This document shows, one piece after another, positions 1 through 7,558 of a DNA stretch of 64,000 nucleotides; the stretch's first letter is position 1, and every line of letters begins with the position of its first letter. Origin of the DNA: Chitinophaga caeni (GTDB taxonomy: Bacteria > Bacteroidota > Bacteroidia > Chitinophagales > Chitinophagaceae); contig NZ_CP023777.1 in NCBI RefSeq assembly GCF_002557795.1, forward strand, positions 5,215,922 to 5,279,921. Reading direction: 5' to 3'. The notes below the pieces were generated by a model. It ran no database searches. It saw only the letters and a list, made by a program, of their open reading frames with translations, and was not told the DNA's origin. The translations under genes were made by a program, and so were the position numbers.

Positions 1-2083
1 GCTCCGCAGCCTGTGTATTACTAGCCTGGTCATTCCAAACATACAGCGAATATAAAATTTCAGGTTTACGCGGATGTTCCGGGAATTTGATCAACAAGGT
101 ATCGTAAGCCTTGATCGCTTCGGGCAAATTCTCCAATTTATCATGGTATAATTTACCCAGGTCGAACCCGGCATTCATCTGCTTCTGTTTCGATTGCTGG
201 AGTAATTCCGGGGTCAATGGTAAGTTCTTGGACAATAATTCCACCGTGATGCTATCCGCAGGCAGCGCTTCCATGTTGCGAGATAGCAATTGCGCTTCAA
301 CACTATCCAACGCTGACAGGTCACCGGGCATCCTGGCATTCGTACCGATGCCCGCCGCCGCGGATCTTCTCCAATTATCCACCAGGGGACGGTTTCCCCA
401 TCTCCTTTTAAATTCTTGTAAACCGGAAGATTTCGTCACCGGGTTATAAAAATACCAATCTCCCATGGAGCCGTTCACATTCCCTTGCCCGCCGTTCTGT
501 TGTGCATAGAGAGGGTTGCTGTTCATCAATCTTTGCTGCGTTACTTCAGCTGAAGGCGGCACGTAAAAGGAATTATTTTCCCTGCCGAACAAAGCGGCCT
601 TCCGCTTGGCTTCCGCTTTCATTTCACTGGCTCTCTTTTCGAGGAAAATATTCCTGGACGAGGGATCCATCGCGGCGATAGCCTGCAAGCTATCTTCCTG
701 GTGGATCAATGCGATATTGGCATCCACCTCATTGAGCACGTCTTTACGGGCATTGATTATTTCTGCAGCGGAAAAATCGTTTGGCATAACGGCCGCGGCG
801 CTATCGTAATATTTTTTTGCAGCGGCATAGTTCCTATCATCATAACGCATGTTTGCCAATGTATAATAGGTAACGGCTTTCTGCACTGTATTGTCACTTG
901 GTTCCTTGAGCGATCGTTGCAAAAACTCCTCTGCCCTAGCTTCGTCCTCGGGCATGGCGATTTCTGCCATCGTAAAATAAATCACGTCGCGGTAAGGGAT
1001 GAAATTTTCCTTTTTGAGCATCTTTTCCAAGGCGGCTAAACTCTCTTCTAAACTTCCCCCTTCGGCCAAGATATTATTCTTGGCAATTTCTAACCTGGCG
1101 TGGAAATCCATCAGCGGGTCGGGATGGAAGCTCAATACATCGCGGAAAGCGACCAAGGCCGAATCCGGCTGCTTGTTATAATCATATATCTGCCCAAGGA
1201 TATACTGCATCCGGGCACGTTGAATTTTATCGTCCGTGTCCTTGATAGCAACTTTGAGCGGCTCGATAGATTCGAGGTAACGTTCCTGTTTATACAAGCG
1301 GAAAGCTTGCATCTCGGCAAGGCTGCCATGTAACCTCTTGGGGTAATATGGATCTTCGCTCAGGATATTCAGTAATGATTGGGCATCATCATATTTACCC
1401 TGTTCCAAATAAGATTTGGCCTGCCAGAGGAAAGCGTCATTCCTTGCAGATTTATGCTTCATCTTGCCCACTACACCTTTCCTCTTTTCGCGGGTAGCTA
1501 TAGAAAGTTGACTATTTTTTGATTGCCCCACCACGGTTTTATACTCATCCTTCTTCTTAGGCGCAAAGTTCATGTTAATGAAAGCGAAGGTTTTATCCGC
1601 ATTTTCCCAATCAGCTTTATAATAATAAGCCTTCCCGATGAGCAAATAGCAATCATCGATCCATTTACCGCGGGCATCGTGGATTTGAATCGCGATAGAG
1701 GCCCTGGTAATTACGGAATCGAGGTCACTTTGATTGAGGTTGAGGCTTTCGGCAGAATACGGGTAAAAAGGTAAAAACTCGCTGTAGTTCTCCTGCCTTT
1801 CGCGGTTCACGCCGGCCAAGATACCTTGCAACTGGAGATTAGCATGAAAATAATAGTTATAACGTGTAGTCATATTCTGGAAAAACTGTCTTTTCCAGTT
1901 CCAGGGTTTGCTTTTCATCTTTTCGGCCGGGGTCTTTTGATTAGCCGGCCTGGTATGCTGTTGCTGTACCTGGGTGGGAGATTTCTGCGCTTGTACCGGC
2001 TGTTGAGCCATGGCTGCAAGATTACAGAACATCAATCCACATATAAAAGCTAGATAAATATTTAACAGTCGGGAGCAATTCAT
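1..2083 (-). CDS. porW: PorW/SprE-like T9SS TPR protein, C-terminus outside window
   Basis: Envelope TPR protein needed for type IX secretion and gliding in Bacteroidota. The frame is open from the ATG at 2083 to the left edge (694 codons), so the C-terminus is not seen. The N-terminus is a signal peptide (hydrophobic residues about 8-24, then AMA before QQ). Known PorW/SprE proteins are lipoproteins, but the Cys at residue 20 follows LMF, so no clean lipobox is visible. The body is helical TPR-type sequence, for example FLWQAKSYLEQGKYDDA and the following KRLHGSLAEMQAFRLYKQ stretch, which matches the pattern I know from PorW/SprE. It is divergent from the bactofilin/AtpZ cluster at 2237, a neighbourhood I recall for sprE in other Bacteroidota. 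The assignment rests on pattern and context; a generic TPR protein is the alternative. Confidence 0.75.
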   Translation of the reverse strand, partial: MNCSRLLNIYLAFICGLMFCNLAAMAQQPVQAQKSPTQVQQQHTRPANQKTPAEKMKSKPWNWKRQFFQNMTTRYNYYFHANLQLQGILAGVNRERQENYSEFLPFYPYSAESLNLNQSDLDSVITRASIAIQIHDARGKWIDDCYLLIGKAYYYKADWENADKTFAFINMNFAPKKKDEYKTVVGQSKNSQLSIATREKRKGVVGKMKHKSARNDAFLWQAKSYLEQGKYDDAQSLLNILSEDPYYPKRLHGSLAEMQAFRLYKQERYLESIEPLKVAIKDTDDKIQRARMQYILGQIYDYNKQPDSALVAFRDVLSFHPDPLMDFHARLEIAKNNILAEGGSLEESLAALEKMLKKENFIPYRDVIYFTMAEIAMPEDEARAEEFLQRSLKEPSDNTVQKAVTYYTLANMRYDDRNYAAAKKYYDSAAAVMPNDFSAAEIINARKDVLNEVDANIALIHQEDSLQAIAAMDPSSRNIFLEKRASEMKAEAKRKAALFGRENNSFYVPPSAEVTQQRLMNSNPLYAQQNGGQGNVNGSMGDWYFYNPVTKSSGLQEFKRRWGNRPLVDNWRRSAAAGIGTNARMPGDLSALDSVEAQLLSRNMEALPADSITVELLSKNLPLTPELLQQSKQKQMNAGFDLGKLYHDKLENLPEAIKAYDTLLIKFPEHPRKPEILYSLYVWNDQASNTQAAE

Positions 2084-2236
2084 GTATGCTTGGGAATATA
2101 GGCGAATATATATAACTCGGTAGATAAAAAAATATTTTAAAGATAGGATAATTTTTTTCTTTGGTTAGGAGACAAGGATTATTTGATTAACTTTAGCCCT
2201 CTGAAAACTTGTTTTTTGAATTAACCGACTGAGTTC

Positions 2237-2650
2237 ATGCCTTTGGAAAGTAATAAGAAGAAAAAAAGTAAAGTGAATCGTATGGATCGACTCAAGCATA
2301 AATACCGCTTGGTAATTATGAATGACGATACGTACGAAGAAGTTACTTCTTTCCGTTTATCACGCATGAGTGTGTATGTAGCGATGAGTACCTTGTTCGT
2401 GTTGCTGGTTGCCATAACGGTTGCCACGGTAGTATTTACGCCGTTGCGCTATTATATTCCGGGCTATGGCGACCTCAATCAACGCAAGGAATTTCTATCC
2501 TTAAAAATGAAAGCCGATTCGATGCAGAAAGCCATCAATCAACGCGACCAGTATCTTGAAAACGTAAAACAGGTGATCAGCGGCAATTTTACAGGCCAGC
2601 TCGATACCACCATGTTAAAAGTACCTAAACACGATAACAGTACTTATTAA
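2237..2650 (+). CDS. Small single-pass membrane protein, anchor-like, no peptidase domain
   Basis: A 137-residue protein: a basic N-terminus (KKKKSKVNRMDRLKHKYRLV), one transmembrane helix at about residues 50-72, a short periplasmic segment containing YYIPGYGDLNQ, then a coiled-coil-like stretch (about 85-115). The HKYRLVIMNDDTYEEVTSFRLSR pattern resembles the N-terminal anchor of longer Bacteroidota M23-type envelope proteins; the LytM/M23 domain itself is absent. It lies just upstream of the bactofilin gene on the same strand, which fits a role at a bactofilin-organised envelope site, but that is inference. A weak promoter-like pair (TTTGG near 2160, TAACTTTA near 2188) precedes it. No function can be assigned from sequence alone. 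Confidence 0.7.
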   Translation: MPLESNKKKKSKVNRMDRLKHKYRLVIMNDDTYEEVTSFRLSRMSVYVAMSTLFVLLVAITVATVVFTPLRYYIPGYGDLNQRKEFLSLKMKADSMQKAINQRDQYLENVKQVISGNFTGQLDTTMLKVPKHDNSTY

Positions 2651-2779
2651 ACAAGAAAATATAAGTCATACTTGCATGTCATGTTAGATTATTACAATAA
2701 ATAGTAATATAAAAAACATTACATGTTATAAATAATTATTATCTTACGCAAATTTTAAACCAGAAAAACCTGTAGACCT

Positions 2780-3226
2780 ATGTTTAACCGAGGTAATACA
2801 AAGAGCGAGGGCAAAAGCATTTTGCCGACTTCCAATATCAACATTATTGGAGCTGGAACAAGTATCAAGGGGGATATCGTATGTGAAGGCGATATCAGGA
2901 TCGATGGTTCAGTAGAAGGATTGGTCAGCACTAAGTCTAAAGTAGTAGTAGGACCAGAAGGGAGTGTTTCCGGTGATATTCAATGCGATAGCGCGGATAT
3001 CCTGGGCCAGGTAACCGGTATCATCAAGGTCGACGATTTATTATTCCTGAAAGGGAATGCAGTAGTAAAAGGAGATGTTTACACCAAGCATTTCGAAATG
3101 GAGCCTTCTGCGAACTTCAACGGCCGTTGCCATATGGAAGCTTCCGAAGGAAAGCCTGAAAATAAACATGGAAGAGCGAAAAGAGAGCAAGCACAAGAAG
3201 AACAGCCAGCAGAAACCATCGCTTAG
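2780..3226 (+). CDS. Bactofilin (polymer-forming cytoskeletal protein)
   Basis: 148 residues with the bactofilin (DUF583) core at about residues 20-115: repeated short beta-strands with regularly spaced Gly and hydrophobics (GTSIKGDIVCEGDIRIDGSV, then VVVGPEGSVSGDIQCDSADI), the pattern that forms the right-handed beta-helix of bactofilin filaments. The termini are disordered; the C-terminal 30 residues are rich in Lys, Glu and Gln. Bactofilins polymerise without nucleotide at the inner face of the membrane and position wall enzymes or motility machinery. The 3' end overlaps the next gene by 59 bases in another frame, so the two are translationally linked. The position between an anchor-like membrane protein and AtpZ/AtpI genes is typical of Bacteroidota. 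Confidence 0.92.
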   Translation: MFNRGNTKSEGKSILPTSNINIIGAGTSIKGDIVCEGDIRIDGSVEGLVSTKSKVVVGPEGSVSGDIQCDSADILGQVTGIIKVDDLLFLKGNAVVKGDVYTKHFEMEPSANFNGRCHMEASEGKPENKHGRAKREQAQEEQPAETIA

Positions 3227-3431
3227 TAATAAGCAGTTGCTGCTGAAATACTCCGGGCTGGCATTTCAAATGCTGGTCGCGATCGGTATGGCTCTTTTCT
3301 TAGGTTATAAAGTTGATCAGTGGGTTGGTTTAGGCTTCCCACTGTTCATCATCATTTTTTCTTTATTGGCATTAGCACTACTTTTGTGGCAAATTATAAA
3401 AGACACTAATAAACCAAATGAAGAAAACTGA
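3168..3431 (+). CDS. AtpZ/AtpI-family small membrane protein
   Basis: 87 residues: a basic/polar N-terminus followed by two transmembrane helices (about 27-47 and 54-76) separated by a short loop GYKVDQWVG. This matches AtpZ/AtpI (F0F1 ATPase gene-1-like) proteins, proposed to assist c-ring assembly or Mg2+ transport for ATP synthase. I chose the ATG at 3168 because it gives MEERKES followed by the expected family length and has AAGGAAAG about 14 bases upstream; a longer start at 3075 would lie deep within the bactofilin gene. It overlaps bactofilin by 59 bases and the next gene by 14. The ATP synthase genes that often follow in related genomes are not here. Confidence 0.85.
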   Translation: MEERKESKHKKNSQQKPSLSNKQLLLKYSGLAFQMLVAIGMALFLGYKVDQWVGLGFPLFIIIFSLLALALLLWQIIKDTNKPNEEN

Positions 3432-3810
3432 TAAATTCGTAGTACGGCTGATCGCCTATTTCTTACTGATTTCCGCGGCTTTGTTCGTCCTCAAACCCCA
3501 ATTACTGGAGCAACAAGCCCATTTTGAAGTATTACTCGCGGGAAATTTCATCATGGCCTGTATCACGGCCTTATCTTACCACCTGAATATCAAGGGGATG
3601 CATGCCGAAAATAACCATGCCTTCGTCCGCTTGGTATATGCATCGACCTTTAGTAAACTCTTCCTCTGCCTGATCGGTATTACCATTTACGTATTACTGA
3701 CCAAGGATCATATCAGTAAACTCAGTATCTTTATCTTGCTTGGTTTTTACCTGGTTTACACCGTCGTGGAAACCATTAGCCTATACGCTTTAGGGAAGAA
3801 AAAAAATTGA
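3418..3810 (+). CDS. Four-helix membrane protein next to AtpZ (AtpI-like)
   Basis: 130 residues with four predicted transmembrane helices (about 9-26, 38-55, 71-93, 101-122), ending in a basic tail (GKKKN). It overlaps the AtpZ/AtpI-like gene by 14 bases, so translational coupling is likely. Membrane proteins of this size and topology commonly sit between atpZ and atpB in Bacteroidota, and an AtpI-like accessory role is plausible. I see no diagnostic catalytic motif. Here the synteny ends with a SprT-like gene four bases downstream instead of atpB, so the ATP-synthase connection is contextual only. Confidence 0.75.
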   Translation: MKKTDKFVVRLIAYFLLISAALFVLKPQLLEQQAHFEVLLAGNFIMACITALSYHLNIKGMHAENNHAFVRLVYASTFSKLFLCLIGITIYVLLTKDHISKLSIFILLGFYLVYTVVETISLYALGKKKN

Positions 3811-3814
3811 GAAT

Positions 3815-4438
3815 TTGAAAAAAGAACATCCTTTATCAGCATTAGCCGCCTATTTGCCCAAAGGATCTTTCGATCTAATCTTACCATTCTTAACGGATTA
3901 TAAAGTTCACCTTACCGTTACGCGGGAAAGACAAAGCGTACTGGGTGATTACCGCCACCCCGTTGCCGGGAAAGGCGGTCATAGGATCAGCGTGAACAGC
4001 ACCCTGAACCGGTACTCTTTTCTCGTGACCTTGCTGCACGAGTTCGCACATATGATCACGTTCGAATTGTACGGGCATTCAGTAGCTGCCCATGGCAAAG
4101 AATGGAAACATGAATATTCCAAGATTTTGAAATCCTTCGTCGGGAAATCCCTTTTTCCCCCGGATGTTGAATTAGCTATCCGGCAAAGCATGCAGAACCC
4201 CGGGGCGAGCTCCTGCTCTGATGAGCAATTGATGCGCGTGCTACGTCAATATGATGATAAGAAGGAAAATCATTACCTCGTGGAGCAATTACCGTTGCAC
4301 CAGCTTTTTAAAACGAAAGATGGCAGGATATTCCGCCGCGGTGAAAGGATCAGGAAAAGATTTCGCTGTGAAGAGGTGGGAACGAGTAAGGTGTATTTAT
4401 TTAGCCCGGTGTACGAGGTGGAATTAGTCGAAAACTAG
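3815..4438 (+). CDS. SprT-like zinc metallopeptidase-fold protein
   Basis: 207 residues. The zinc-binding motif HEFAH is at residues 75-79 and a further His occurs in AAHGKEWKHEY (H93), the HExxH...HG-x-x-W arrangement of SprT/Spartan-like domains. The start is a TTG at 3815, four bases after the stop of the preceding gene; no in-frame ATG lies close enough to keep the N-terminus. The C-terminal third (about 150-207) has the beta-rich, basic pattern usual in SprT-like proteins but lacks a clear four-Cys zinc ribbon. SprT-like proteins are linked to DNA-protein crosslink repair in eukaryotes; the bacterial role is poorly defined. It is the last gene of the rightward cluster. Confidence 0.85.
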   Translation: MKKEHPLSALAAYLPKGSFDLILPFLTDYKVHLTVTRERQSVLGDYRHPVAGKGGHRISVNSTLNRYSFLVTLLHEFAHMITFELYGHSVAAHGKEWKHEYSKILKSFVGKSLFPPDVELAIRQSMQNPGASSCSDEQLMRVLRQYDDKKENHYLVEQLPLHQLFKTKDGRIFRRGERIRKRFRCEEVGTSKVYLFSPVYEVELVEN

Positions 4439-4610
4439 GTTGTTATAACATTCATGGAAAGCTATACCCAGGAATTCCAATTGATGTTCCTTGAACTCGA
4501 AATTTGGATAAAAAATGGGTGGATATACCGAATTTTGCCACTCATTTTCGTTAAAAACCTCAATACTTAGTTATTACCCCCAACTCAATGTGCAAATAAT
4601 GCAATTATTC

Positions 4611-4690
4611 CGCCCCCCGACCCCAAGATTCAATATAGCACTTCTAAAAAGGCATAGGCTATATCGGGATTGTAAGGACTTGAAGAATGT
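4611..4690 (-). pseudogene. Fragment of a second AlbA_2/HATPase-type gene
   Basis: On the minus strand this stretch aligns by eye with 5082-5155 inside the intact neighbour, the region encoding HSSRPFNPDIANAFFRSGYIESWGRG. Shared runs include ATTGAATCTTGGGG and the CCCGATAT core. The copy here carries substitutions, at least one indel and in-frame stops, so only CYIESWGRG remains readable. It is a relic of a related gene, not an intact domain. Confidence 0.7.
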
Positions 4691-4691
4691 T

Positions 4692-4765
4692 TTGCCAACA
4701 ATGTTCCAACCGTTGCCCTACTATTGCTCCATCATTGCCCCATTTGCCCCACTATTGCCCGACTA
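4692..4765 (-). repeat. Degenerate ~11-bp tandem array
   Basis: Read on the minus strand the segment is a run of about six imperfect units of 10-12 bases resembling GGGGCAATAGT (GGGCAATAG, GGGGCAAATG, GGGCAATGATG, AGCAATAGTA, GGGCAACGGT). The stop codon of the AlbA_2 gene at 4752 falls within the first unit. Proteins of this type often carry short repeated linkers near the C-terminus, so the array may be a decayed linker from the same gene family. Confidence 0.6.
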
Positions 4766-6104
4766 TCTTATAGTAAATACCTGCTCCCGAAGTTCCTATT
4801 TTCGTTAAAACTTTTAATTTGTCTGCTAATTCAGTCAGTTCCGTTGTTGCTGTACGTTTCGATATGTCGTTTAACGCTTGGTAATCGCTGTTCGTGATTT
4901 TACCTTTTTCTTTCACAAACAAAACCGCTTTTACCTGCCTGTCGTTAAGTCCAAGTGATTGTAAGTGTTCGGCATAATAAATATCTTTTCTGAATACTAC
5001 CCAAAAGTCCGAACCTTCAACAAGGTAAGACGGCTTGGGAAGTCCTATAGCTACACATAATTCCGTCATTTTACTGATTCCTCGTCCCCAAGATTCAATG
5101 TAACCACTTCGGAAAAAAGCGTTAGCAATATCGGGGTTGAACGGTCTTGAGGAATGCTCTTTCAGAAGATTGTTTATTGTCCAATCTTCCGGCAAATGTC
5201 CCTCATTCCAGATCATTATACGATCTTTGTAAACACGAATTTGAATTGGCGTTAAACCTGAATAATCTTTGTGAGCAATGGCATTCAACAAGGCTTCCCT
5301 AACGGCTTCTCTCGGATATTCATACGTTTCAATACGATTAATTCCATTTTCATAACTGATAATTGCCTTAATGTATTTTGTGAATAGTATATCAAGCGTT
5401 TTTTCAATTTGCTCAAACAGATTCCCGTGAATTTCATCTTGGAAAATTAAGTCTGCACTGTTTTCAAAATATCCGATTTTGATATAAGCTCCCGTTACAA
5501 ATTTTTCGGGGTCGGGGTGGAACAACAAAATTGCAGCTCGTTTCAGATAACTGCCTGACTGTCCGGCAGGCAGGTTTTCAGTAAGTTTTAGGTTTTCAAG
5601 CAAACGTTCGTTGTTGTCGGTAAGGTTGTTTTCATCAAGGCGCTTGCTTCTTACTCCACGCTTTTTGAAAAACTCAAAAGTTTCTTGTTTTAAATCACTT
5701 ACTAAAACTTTAGGTATCGGCACGCTATCCCAGCGCTTTCCCTTTTTATGCAACAAGAACTTTTCCAACGCAACGCCCTTCAATTCTTGTTTGGTACTTC
5801 CACTTCGGTAATGGTATTGTCCTTTGTAGCTGATTGCGTTTGAATAAGGTTCAACAATAATTTCCAGATAGTCGCCCTCTTTGGTTTCGTACAAATTCAC
5901 ATCAACCAGAATACCCAAAACATCACGCACTTTATTGGGAATTTCTTCCAGCATTTTTTTAGCATCAGTGATACCCACGACCTTCCCGTTATCGTCTTTA
6001 CCGATATAAATAGTACCGCCATTTGCATTCGCAAAACCGCAAATCCATTTGAGATATTCGTCTCTCCAACTACTTTTATACTCTGTGCTTTGAGATTCTG
6101 ACAT
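4752..6104 (-). CDS. AlbA_2 (Schlafen-like) / HATPase DNA-binding protein
   Basis: 450 residues. The N-terminal AlbA_2/Schlafen-like domain (about 5-120) contains TEYKSSW and GFANANGGTIYIGKDDNGKV. The middle (about 165-385) is the RecG-like HATPase_c_4 region with YPREAVREALLNAIAHKDY and NEGHLPEDW, and NPDIANAFFRSGYIESWGRG closes it. The C-terminus (about 390-450) is a winged-helix domain. Such proteins are often mislabelled ATP-dependent helicase RecG; they lack helicase motifs and are taken as putative transcription regulators, often on mobile islands. Residues NLPAGQSGS (about 178-186) are encoded by a palindromic insertion. The last residues KIVGQ run into a tandem repeat, so the C-terminus may be slightly truncated. 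Downstream lies a relic of a similar gene. Confidence 0.85.
   Translation of the reverse strand: MSESQSTEYKSSWRDEYLKWICGFANANGGTIYIGKDDNGKVVGITDAKKMLEEIPNKVRDVLGILVDVNLYETKEGDYLEIIVEPYSNAISYKGQYHYRSGSTKQELKGVALEKFLLHKKGKRWDSVPIPKVLVSDLKQETFEFFKKRGVRSKRLDENNLTDNNERLLENLKLTENLPAGQSGSYLKRAAILLFHPDPEKFVTGAYIKIGYFENSADLIFQDEIHGNLFEQIEKTLDILFTKYIKAIISYENGINRIETYEYPREAVREALLNAIAHKDYSGLTPIQIRVYKDRIMIWNEGHLPEDWTINNLLKEHSSRPFNPDIANAFFRSGYIESWGRGISKMTELCVAIGLPKPSYLVEGSDFWVVFRKDIYYAEHLQSLGLNDRQVKAVLFVKEKGKITNSDYQALNDISKRTATTELTELADKLKVLTKIGTSGAGIYYKIVGQ
5551..5574. repeat. Intragenic palindromic mini-element
   Basis: An imperfect palindrome with CTGCCTG / CAGGCAG arms around a GC-rich centre, lying in frame within the AlbA_2 gene and encoding part of NLPAGQSGS. 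The family motif normally passes from KLTEN directly to LKRAA, so these residues look inserted. The arrangement resembles the coding palindromes (RPE type) of Rickettsia in principle only. Confidence 0.6.
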
Positions 6105-6301
6105 AATACAAATTTACATTTTATACAGATGAGAATAAAATGCTATTGGGAAAGGAGAAAGCCATGCATGGCATGAAAGAAATTCATCGTAAATGCCCAA
6201 ATCGAGAACAGCGTAAGGCAAGAGTGGTGGGGTTTCGCAGGCCACAAATGAGCGGGGGGATGGATTTGAAAATTAAACGTCTTTTTTTCATCAATCTTTC
6301 A

Positions 6302-7288
6302 CTATATAGCCACAGTGACTTCGTTCTTTGCGTAATAATCCATCCAAGCTTTTATTCTTCCGACAAACATTTTAAGATAGTTTTCTGTCAAAAATATGTT
6401 GGACCAATCAAATCTTTGTGCTTGTACTCCAAGATAAAAAATAAAAATAGAAGCACCCGCTTTTGGTATTAACTGGAGCTCTTTTTCAGATAAAAATCTA
6501 TTGTTATGGTATCCACGTAGGAAGCTTTGAATTTTTAATTCATACTGCTCTTTATCTGATTCTATGAAAAATAGTTGTTTGCAGAAATATCCAACATCTA
6601 AAATTTGCCATCCATTTCCGCAATTGTCGAAATCAAAGATTGTGATTCCCTTGTCATCAGTTACAGCCATATTATCATACCAAATATCCAAATGTATAAT
6701 TCCGTTTCGAGTATTATCAAAATCTGAGTTTTGAAAACTTCGTCCAAATTCCTTAATGAATTCCATTTCTGGCAACTTGTCTGAAAAATATTGCTTTAAA
6801 TATTCATAAGGTAATTCTATAAGAGACTTCTTATTATATGATACTCGGTTAATGTTCTTGTTTACGGTAAAGTTGTGGATTTTTGCCATTAGAGAACCTA
6901 TTCGAAAGCAAGTTTCGTTGTCCATAAGTCGAATTTTTCCACCTTGAGCAAAGGAAAAAAGTACAACGTACCTGGTTCCTTCGGGCGCGCTTATTTCTTG
7001 AATGAACGCTCCGTCTTTATCTTCAATTGGAAAAGAAACACTTAAATTTTTGTCCTGCAATGATTTCAAAAGTTCAAGCTCTTCAATAATTTCGGCTTTT
7101 GACCTCCAATTATGACTATAAACTCGTAAAACGTATTTCGTTTCGGTGTTGGAAAGAAAATACGTGTGATTCATTCCTGTTCTGAATAAAGTACAATTGT
7201 ATTTATCGTCTAGGCCATATCTTTCTTTCACAAATTCTCCTAATTCTTTGGCAGAAAGAGTAGAGGCTATAACGGGGAATGTTGTCAT
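6302..7288 (-). CDS. APH-family phosphotransferase (homoserine-kinase/aminoglycoside type)
   Basis: 328 residues with the protein-kinase-like APH fold. An N-lobe signature occurs at YVLRVYSHNW (about 52-61, putative ATP-binding Arg/Lys strand). The catalytic loop is HLDIWYDNMAV (about 199-209), the HxDxxxxN Brenner motif with Asp as base, and the metal-binding Asp lies in IFDFDNCGNGW. The overall pattern is that of the homoserine kinase II/choline kinase-like branch (small-molecule kinases), and not clearly an aminoglycoside-resistance enzyme. It stands alone in the island with an AT-rich composition unlike the yidC/pyrG region. A GrpB-family relic lies just upstream. The substrate cannot be predicted. 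Confidence 0.85.
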   Translation of the reverse strand: MTTFPVIASTLSAKELGEFVKERYGLDDKYNCTLFRTGMNHTYFLSNTETKYVLRVYSHNWRSKAEIIEELELLKSLQDKNLSVSFPIEDKDGAFIQEISAPEGTRYVVLFSFAQGGKIRLMDNETCFRIGSLMAKIHNFTVNKNINRVSYNKKSLIELPYEYLKQYFSDKLPEMEFIKEFGRSFQNSDFDNTRNGIIHLDIWYDNMAVTDDKGITIFDFDNCGNGWQILDVGYFCKQLFFIESDKEQYELKIQSFLRGYHNNRFLSEKELQLIPKAGASIFIFYLGVQAQRFDWSNIFLTENYLKMFVGRIKAWMDYYAKNEVTVAI

Positions 7289-7305
7289 TGTTTTAGTCGC
7301 TAAAT

Positions 7306-7452
7306 TTATGGTTTCGTTGACGAAGGCGTTTTTTCAAGTACATACGAACCTCGGATCTTTCTGAATTTGAATGCTAATTCAAGTTTTAAATCTTCGTATT
7401 CCTTTGCTCGTTTATTATTGGAATTTAGATAATCCCGAAAGTCAATTTGCCC
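7306..7452 (-). pseudogene. C-terminal remnant of a GrpB/UPF0157-family gene
   Basis: The minus-strand frame ending at the TAA at 7306-7308 reads FRDYLNSNNKRAKEYEDLK, then LELAFKFRK and SYVLEKT, closely matching the C-terminal helix region of GrpB (UPF0157) nucleotidyltransferase-like proteins (FRDYL...A-EYE-LK-LA...R-AY---K). There is no start codon or N-terminal domain upstream; the sequence before GQIDF is unrelated spacer. It therefore appears to be a truncated relic. Confidence 0.6.
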
Positions 7453-7558
7453 AATTTATAAAGCCCTGCCCGGGCTACAGATGATTGACAAGTGAAGCTA
7501 GGGCGGCGTTGTCTGTTCGCCAACATAACAAAAATGCGCATGTCGGCGGCTCGTTGTT

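Noticed and set aside
606..1333. Plus-strand reading frames of 60-112 codons
   Set aside because: They are antisense to the long TPR-protein frame, which has family-like residues; they lack family pattern and promoters.
4515..4808. 97-codon plus-strand frame
   Set aside because: It overlaps the decayed AlbA relic and tandem array on the other strand; the residues follow the repeat.
6140..6472. 110-codon plus-strand frame
   Set aside because: Overlaps the APH-like gene antisense; low-complexity end.
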